Translations under genes and position numbers: made by a program
The notes under the pieces: generated by a model
The model's database searches: none
Told to the model about the DNA's origin: nothing
What the model saw: only the letters and a program-made list of their open reading frames with translations
Shown here: one piece after another, positions 58,075 to 64,000 of the stretch
Numbering within the stretch: position 1 is the first letter of the stretch
Layout of the letters: each line of letters starts with the position of its first letter
Assembly: GCA_001599595.1 (NCBI GenBank)
Contig: BCHH01000003.1
Coordinates: 3,143,151-3,207,150, forward strand
Direction of reading: 5' to 3'
DNA from: Beverwykella pulmonaria
Taxonomy: Eukaryota > Ascomycota > Dothideomycetes > Pleosporales > Melanommataceae
DNA: 64,000 nt

Positions 58075-58892
58075 TTTGTTTATGTGCAGGTACGCTGAGG
58101 GAGTATATAAAACTGTATTCTCGGATTAGATGGTAAACTAGAAGGTGCAACTGTATCTAGAAGGGCGATCGCATTGTATTTGGATATTCTGTTGCCTGGT
58201 GTTGTGGGTGCGGCGCAAGGCTTGGCGTTTGTGCACAGGGCAAGTGTTACCAGTAGTGAACCTGCATTTTGTTTGCTTGTAGCTGACTCTGACTGCGCAC
58301 ACGCCGTGCCTCTCTTTCGTCGGACCAATCAACCTTCGGGCCCAATTGACACCGTCTAGTGTTGTAGATGTTCACACGGTCTTGGAGCGCAGAATTGCGA
58401 CAGGTTTCGACATGTAAAAAAACAACTGTCTCGACTCGCGTGGGCTTTTCCACGTGGGGCCATGCATGAAGGTTGCGTGGTTGTCTCAGTCTCAGTCTTC
58501 TTTCCCAGCGCTTAAGACTCATGGAATGAAGCATGTAGAATGTAGCATAGCCTCACAGTAGGTCTCGGCCACGAAGCAGTAAATTAGACACGCCTTCGTT
58601 GTCATCGTCTGCACCATTCGAACCTTTTGATGCGGAACACCTGACCACAGCCAGCCCTTCCCCCTTCCAATGTCTCCTCCCGTCATTTCTTTCTTTCTTC
58701 TCCTCTCTATGAACCTTCCAACTTCATCCCCATCTAGCGAACATCCCCATTCGTTGTACCTGAGCCTTAGTAGGACTTCAAGGCGGCAGAGTCTATAGCA
58801 GCTACAATACGGTAACTAATCTTATCACACCTCCCGTCTGGAGGGCATCGCAAGCTAGTCCGGCTTGAAGACTCTTTAGCACACCAACTCAA
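58075..58892. other. BTB upstream region
   Basis: Presumed promoter of the BTB gene on the left. On the right is pyrimidine-rich DNA that may be the 5' part of the adjacent relic. No gene is supported. Confidence 0.4.
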
Positions 58893-60682
58893 AGGCTCGC
58901 CCGCGCCTTCAGCGACACCGGCATCCGTTTCCGCCGCTCCAAATCTCGACCGTCCATCGTCATCCTCCGCCCACTCCAGAGAGCCTGGATCCAGACGTCT
59001 CGCAGAAGCATGCTATAGCTGCCGCCACGACCGCTTTTGTCAGGGCTCACGCAAGCGAGACGGCTGAGCGAGCAAAGAAGCGCTGTTCGGAGCTCTCGCG
59101 ATCCAAGAGCAACGCCAGCTGCAAGTCACACTACTCCCAGGACAACCACTTCCGGCCGCTAAAGTTGGGCTTTCGATCGCTACAACAACCACAGAAGGGG
59201 GCATAGATTTCCAACACCTCACGTCATAGCCGGGCACCTACCATGGCCACTGAGATATTCCTGCTATTCTCTGTCACCCCTCCATCGACGCAGTCTCCAG
59301 TAAAATTCAACGCGAACGTCCGTCCTAGCTCACAGCCTAAACTGCACCGCTCAAGTATATCCTCAACGGCGGCCGCACAGCAGATAAACAAAGCAAGGCC
59401 TATGTATTACGCAAGCAGCATTCAAACCCATTCTCCAATTTCTCGTCCTTCTGCTAAGTATCTTACCACTCTGCCACCAGTGGCCATAAGCCGTGCGCTA
59501 GAGGACCGACCTGCATTTTTATCCTCCCGAGCCGCGATTGTGTCTCCCCTCCCATCTCCATGCCTGCCTGTTGCCGTGGCCCCTGGCGAGTCGGTCGTTC
59601 TCTGGCTCGATCAAGAACAAGCTGAAGAACGTCTTTCGACGGGCATCCAATAATGCGACAATACTTCCAGTCCAGCAAATCGAGACCAGCCGAGACTATT
59701 CTGGTGATTACGCAGCGCGCGTTGAACCACCTCCGAGGATGCATGACAATTTCGACATACCAAGTCCTAATGAACGGTCTCTTTAACGCACTAGATCACA
59801 CACACCATCCTTCGAAGGTAGTCGGCTCTCAGGCTAGGTTCTCTTTCTGGTTCTCGCGGAAGCAATCGCAGCAATCACAGCAATCGCAGCCTACATAGTG
59901 AGACAAACACCAGCCTTTGATCGACATCTCGAGTCAAAACTTGGAACAACTCATCTGCCATCGGTATACTCACCCAACGCGATATTAAGCGTCTGACTGT
60001 CATTCACGAAGCGAAGGATAGCATTGGAAGTAAAGTAGACCTTGTCATCTCAACATCACCTTAGCGGAAGCCGAATAGTATCCTAAGTTTCGCTGCCTTT
60101 CGTGAACGCCAATGGAGAAGTTTGTGGAGGAAACTTTGACACCAGTTGATCCAAAGCGTGAATTTTCGGTACTTTATCAGAGAAATCGATTCCTCAATGG
60201 CTGCGCAGAGTGGTACTCATATGTTAGAGCAAGCTCTGGAGGGTGAGCTCGATATCTTTGGCTCTAGCTCAAGCAAGAGCTTTCCATTATTTGCCACCTG
60301 GGAACTTCCTTCCAATACCAGTAGAGACTTCCGAGCCAGGATCAGTAGCAATCGGCGGCGGGCACCTTCCCATCATCGTCCTGACACCGCCGCTGGATCG
60401 AGCAAGACTAGTTCGATCTGGTCTTTCCGACGCGCAATTAGATTCACTATTTGGACTGTCACGCCTTCCGATCAGAGGCAGTATCACGCTCCGGACCGAT
60501 TGATAAGCGTTTGCGACGTGATTTTCATTCAAAGGCCTAATACCGCTGCGTCTTCTTCTACTTCAAACTCGGACCTAAAGGAACAGGAGGACGGTGACAA
60601 TATTGTCAGCTCAGTCAACTTCAAGATTCACTGTCGACGGTTTGTTTCCCGCAATTTGCCACTTATCTTGTCTTTGCAATAG
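58893..60682 (+). pseudogene. Large frameshifted relic of a Ser/Arg-rich fungal protein family
   Basis: Successive frames carry text of one protein. In order: RLARAFSDTGIRFRRSKSRP (about 58893); TPESLDPDVSQKHAIAAATT and RAKKRCSELSRSKSNASCKS, ending in a TAG at about 59205; ARPMYYASSIQTHSPISRPS and AKYLTT (59390-59470); SGSIKNKLKNVFRRASNNAT (about 59600-59660); SRKQSQQSQQSQPT (to about 59898); RLTVIHEAKDSIGSKVDLVI (about 59990); and WELPSNTSRDFRARISSNRR to RRFVSRNLPL (to 60682). I recall intact fungal proteins of unknown function with this wording (KARSMYYASS, SPIPRPPAKYLT). At least five frame changes and several stops show it is dead. It lies at the border of the repeat-rich right end. Confidence 0.7.
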
Positions 60683-61832
60683 ATTTCGCGTCTTCTAGAT
60701 CAGGATTTAATCTGCATGTCTATTTCCGGTCTCATGTGTTTTACACGAATGGTGGTGATGACATTTTTCAGGAGGCGTTCTTTTTGGTCGTTCTCATCAC
60801 TGTATGGTTTCCCTATTCAAACAGTACGCAGGCGGCTTCTCGTTGTAGTTGAGAGAAGCAGTAAAATTTTGAGCAAGGCACTTGCAGATCAAAATGAAAC
60901 CCGAACACGTATCATGAGCGTAGATGTATTTTTATCCTTCGTTCTCCCAGCCAAAGGACAACTATTACATGAGCATGAGTGATGATAATTTTAGATACAC
61001 GCACGAGAAACGAGACATGCCACGCATTACTCTACCTTTTTGGTTCTCGAAGTTCCCTTGTGAGAGGGAGGGAGGCGAAAGAACGACTTCATGACACGGA
61101 ATCGTTTGAAATTTTTACAGGTGGTGGAGAAGCCATAAGAGAAGAGTTCTAGTATTTTTTGTGTTTTATTTTCTTGTACTGGAGGAAAGAAGAGTAAAGA
61201 CCATATAGATGAGCGGCTTTTACTTTTGTTGAAGGAGTGGGAACATACAGGTATTTACTGACGTTTGAGACTTGGACTCGCCGGACGAGAATATAAATTT
61301 CTGGATCTGAAGTTTGTGGTTGTTATGTGGAAGGGACGATAGTAAAACATGTCCGAGTGTGGCAGCTAATGCATGCGGATCTTGGGAGCGCGAGAACATT
61401 TGTTCATCTCATCAACCATTCTCTAGAGTTGCGGACATTATGCGAACTGGAGTTTTAGTGTTCTGCGTTCAAGCGACATACACAAGGGACACACTTAAAC
61501 CATTATGTTCTCATATATTTCATTGATTTTTAAATTTAGTGTCTGGAAGCCGAATAGACGTTGTGCCTTTGGGGAATTTGGGGCAAGTTGATGCTGACCT
61601 GGAAGGAAAGCATTCGCGGTGGCACTTATACTTTTAGAAATGATCAGAGGCTATATACCTTGAGAACTTTGTTAATTAAATCCTAAAATTATTTCACATG
61701 CCTTCATTCTTCACAATTTGCGATACCATGGAAGCAAAAAATACTTCATTTTGATTCCTCAGTTTGTCATCGTAGCGATCTACCCAATGTCACTGCCTCA
61801 TTTGACTCACGTGTGGCCAAATATCTTAGCAG
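60683..61832. other. AT-rich gene-free stretch
   Basis: No gene, RNA or clear repeat was recognised; the composition is AT-rich and frames are short. Confidence 0.5.
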
Positions 61833-61951
61833 TTAGACACTAGCTGGGTTACCCCAAGGATACAGAATCAGCTTGTGCCCGCTCACTTTGTTCTGATCCA
61901 TAAGATCAAGGGCATATTGGACTTGCTCCAAACCACCCTGTACAATTTGCC
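61833..61951 (-). pseudogene. C-terminal fragment of a zinc-type (MDR) alcohol dehydrogenase
   Basis: About 39 codons read QIVQGGLEQVQYALDLMDQN then KVSGHKLILYPWGNPASV and a proper TAA. GLExVQxALDLMxxNKVSGxKL is the standard ending of medium-chain dehydrogenase/quinone-oxidoreductase proteins. Everything upstream is replaced by AT-rich repeat DNA beginning near 61960, so only the last piece of the gene survives, cut off by an insertion or rearrangement. Confidence 0.65.
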
Positions 61952-61959
61952 AGAGTTGG

Positions 61960-62110
61960 CAACAATCAATTCAATCAACTATTCCTTATCCAATTGATTT
62001 GATTGATGAAGCTGCCCGTAGCAGATTGATTTGATTGACTTGATAGGGTAGAGGAGGGTGAATTGAATTGGAAATTGATTGGTAATTGATGATCGATTAT
62101 CAAATCCGTA
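61960..62110. repeat. AT-rich ATTGATT-type simple-sequence tract
   Basis: Imperfect runs of TTGATTTGATTGA, CAATCAATTCAATCAA and AATTGATTGGTAATTGATGA. It abuts the truncated dehydrogenase on one side and LTR-like DNA on the other, so it may mark an element end. Confidence 0.55.
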
Positions 62111-62119
62111 TCTGATTTG

Positions 62120-62540
62120 TATGGGGGTTTGTGAGAGCAGTACTAGCAGGGAACGGAACGAAGAGATGGATCAGAGGTAAACAAGCTTGATTCATCAGAG
62201 TNGAGACGAATCCTTCAGGATACTCGGAGGATTTGAAGAAAGCTATATATGGTATGTCACGTGACTTGTCGACCCAGATGCCTCCAAAGATACGTCACGT
62301 GATCTTTAAGCACACGGCCTGATAGGCCTCCAAGGGGCCTCTGCAGGAGACCCTCCGGGAACAGAATGTTATANGAGGTGAACACTTACTGGGTCNGGTC
62401 CGTACTAAGGCGGAGCGTAAGCGTAGGTGTNGTAGGATTATTCTGTGAGGTTCGAAGACGATGATATAAGACAGAGGGGTGGTAAATCNAATNAATAAAT
62501 TGACTAACTAACTTGCTGTATCAATCTGGGTAAGAGGCGA
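62120..62540 (-). repeat. LTR-like repeat DNA (putative)
   Basis: Two TCACGTGA octamers (62257-62264 and 62294-62301) 37 bp apart, and TATATAG-like text just beyond them when read on the minus strand, recall an LTR promoter. Six single unresolved bases (N) fall here, as expected of collapsed repeats in an assembly. Ends and target-site duplications were not identified. Confidence 0.35.
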
Positions 62541-62593
62541 GTGAAGTTATTTGAGTTGACTACAAAGAGCAAACATAACATAGGGAACTGCCT

Positions 62594-63190
62594 TCCTTAT
62601 ATATTTCCTCTTTGCCCATAGAATCCTGAGTCTCCCATCCCTTGGCGGGATATTGGGGATCCTTCAATTCTCCTAAGTCTCCCATCCCTTGGCGGGATAT
62701 CAAGGATCCTCCAATTCTCCCAAGTCTCCTATCCCTTGGCGGGATATTAAGGATCCTCCAATTCTCCTGAGTTTCCCCTTCCTTGGCGGGATCTCTAGGA
62801 TCCTTCAATTCTCCTAAGTTTCCCCTTCCTTGGCGGGATCTCTAGGATCCTTTGATTCTCCTGAGTTTCCCCTTCCTTGGNNNNNNNNNNNNNNNNNNNN
62901 NNNNNNNNNNNNNNNNNNNNNNNNNNNNNNNNNNNNNNNNNNNNNNNNNNNNNNNNNNNNNNNNNNNNNNNNNNNNNNNNNNNNNNNNNNNNNNNNNNNN
63001 NNNNNNNNNNNNNNNNNNNNNNNNNNNNNNNNNNNNNNNNNNNNNNNNNNNNNNNNNNNNNNNNNNNNNNNNNNNNNNNNNNNNNNNNNNNNNNNNNNNN
63101 NNNNNNNNNNNNNNNNNNNNNNNNNNNNNNNNNNNNNNNNNNNNNNNNNNNNNNNATTCTCCCAAGTTTCCTGTGTCTTGGCGGGATATC
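62594..63190. repeat. 47-bp minisatellite, interrupted by the assembly gap
   Basis: The core CTTGGCGGGAT recurs at 62641, 62688, 62735, 62782 and 62829, exactly 47 bp apart, with the next CTTGG at 62876 running into the gap; one more copy follows it (63177). Units also share GGATCCT(C/T)(C/T)(A/G)ATTCTCC. The spacing across the gap (301 bp) is not a multiple of 47, so the true copy number is unknown. Confidence 0.93.
62881..63155. other. Assembly gap (275 N)
   Basis: Run of N inside the 47-bp minisatellite. Frames crossing it are meaningless. Confidence 0.99.
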
Positions 63191-63370
63191 TTCTGTCACG
63201 TGCCTCGCTTACCTGCGCGAATCCTCGCTGTTCTTTTGCGCCCGTCTGCGCACCATGCTGCGCCCGTTGACAGGGTTTTGTTTGTTTGTTGTCAGCGTTG
63301 GTTCCTCATCTGCAGCCCGCATCTGTGCAACTTCTTTAAACTGTAACACAGAAGTGTCCCTTACAGGTTT

Positions 63371-64000
63371 CTAGTAGTCAAGATCCCACTCAGATATACC
63401 GTATATATCATCAATCTTTTGCTCTACTATATTAGTGTGATTAAAGTCCCTAGATACTCAAAATCCAGCCCTTGTCTAGGATTGTACACATTAAATTGCT
63501 GCAAGTAGTTGAGGGCTTAGTTTCCTACGCTTAGGTTCTAAAAGATTGCCAATCTCAGAGAACATACGCTCACACGCGCAGCTTGATGCTAGGATAGATA
63601 GTACGTCAATTGCTATCTTAGAGAGATAAGGGTAACAAGGTTTGAGAGTTATCCAATAGGCAATTAGGTCAATTAAATATGCGTGTTCCTAGGGCAAATT
63701 AGGCTTGTAGAGCTTCCAGCGTTGAAACTTATCTAGATCCTCAGGGTTAATTTAGTCTTCTTAAACAGGATTTACGTGTTGATTGATAGCCTCTTGAAGC
63801 CCTAAAATCTTGACCTTTTTACAGGGTGGTTGCTGCTGCCTATTATGAGAGCTCTTTGGTTTGTATTCCCTCTCCTACAGAGATTTAAAAGCTGCGTTAC
63901 TTGTGGCCAGCCAGGTAGGTTGATTTATCCATAATCTATTGCAGTAGTGCTTGTAGTAAGGGTGGAGGACTGTTGCAGCATAATAGGCAGGAGAATTGTT
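63371..64000 (-). pseudogene. hAT-family transposase relic (C-terminal part), RIP-like
   Basis: Minus-strand text runs from the right edge: YYAATVLHPYYKHYC and NRLWINQPTWLATSNAAFKS, then FQRWKLYKPNLP, then YPYLSKIAIDVLSILASSC, ACERMFSEIGNLLEPKRRKL and SPQLLAAI, ending IYGISEWDLDY and TAG. CERMFSEIGNLL...RRxxLSP is the hAT C-terminal dimerisation motif. Several in-frame stops occur; at least three near the end (TAA, TAG and TGA after LLAAI) are each what C-to-T or G-to-A changes of CAA/CAG, TGG and CGA would give. The element extends beyond the window on its 5' side. Confidence 0.8.

Noticed and set aside
62560..63374. Several frames through the minisatellite and N gap
   Set aside because: They translate a non-triplet repeat and unresolved bases.
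1..64000. General excess of CACGTG hexamers
   Set aside because: About twenty copies is close to chance for 64 kb; only the recurring longer words were kept as a finding.
1..64000. CRISPR arrays, operons, Shine-Dalgarno sites
   Set aside because: The DNA is fungal nuclear; no direct-repeat/spacer array was seen.

Overview
The window looks like nuclear DNA of a filamentous ascomycete (Pezizomycotina). The multi-exon genes have introns mostly 47-92 bp long. The protein families are typical of such fungi: a Crh-type GH16 transglycosidase, two Zn(II)2Cys6 regulators, an AsaB/GA4-desaturase-type enzyme, a GAL80-like protein and a DHA1-type MFS carrier. Several gene and transposon relics carry stop codons of the kind C-to-T (RIP-like) mutation produces. 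The class cannot be settled from sequence alone. All exon joins below were worked out by hand from splice sites and family fit.

Left part (1-10.4 kb): a broken Tc1/mariner-type transposase lies at the edge, then a GPI-anchored Crh-like enzyme on the minus strand. About 6 kb of gene-poor DNA follows, holding faint, frameshifted coding relics. A four-exon secreted BNR-type beta-propeller protein ends this part.

Centre-left (11-31 kb): an intronless 1643-residue protein of unknown function is followed by three minus-strand genes that could form a small catabolic neighbourhood: an MFS carrier, an AtuA/DUF1446 protein and an eight-exon Zn2Cys6 regulator. About 2.9 kb upstream of the regulator a bZIP regulator is transcribed the other way.

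Centre-right (31-49 kb): LTR-like intergenic DNA with a 54-bp minisatellite and a methyltransferase fragment comes first. Next are a secreted alpha/beta hydrolase and a four-helix membrane protein. Then comes the most suggestive group, 39.7-44.0 kb: an AsaB-like hydroxylase/desaturase overlapping tail-to-tail with a Zn2Cys6 regulator, which in turn shares a 574-bp divergent promoter with a secreted covalent-flavin oxidase whose two introns both appear to be GC-AG. This could be a small metabolite-modification cluster. A short GAL80-like oxidoreductase and an OsmC-family protein follow.

Right part (49-64 kb): a frameshifted F-box/2EXR-like gene, a (TG)34 microsatellite, and an MFS/BTB gene pair whose stop codons overlap by 6 bp. 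The last 5 kb is decayed: a large frameshifted relic, the tail of a dehydrogenase, LTR-like DNA, a 47-bp minisatellite broken by an assembly gap, and a nonsense-riddled hAT transposase running off the right edge.
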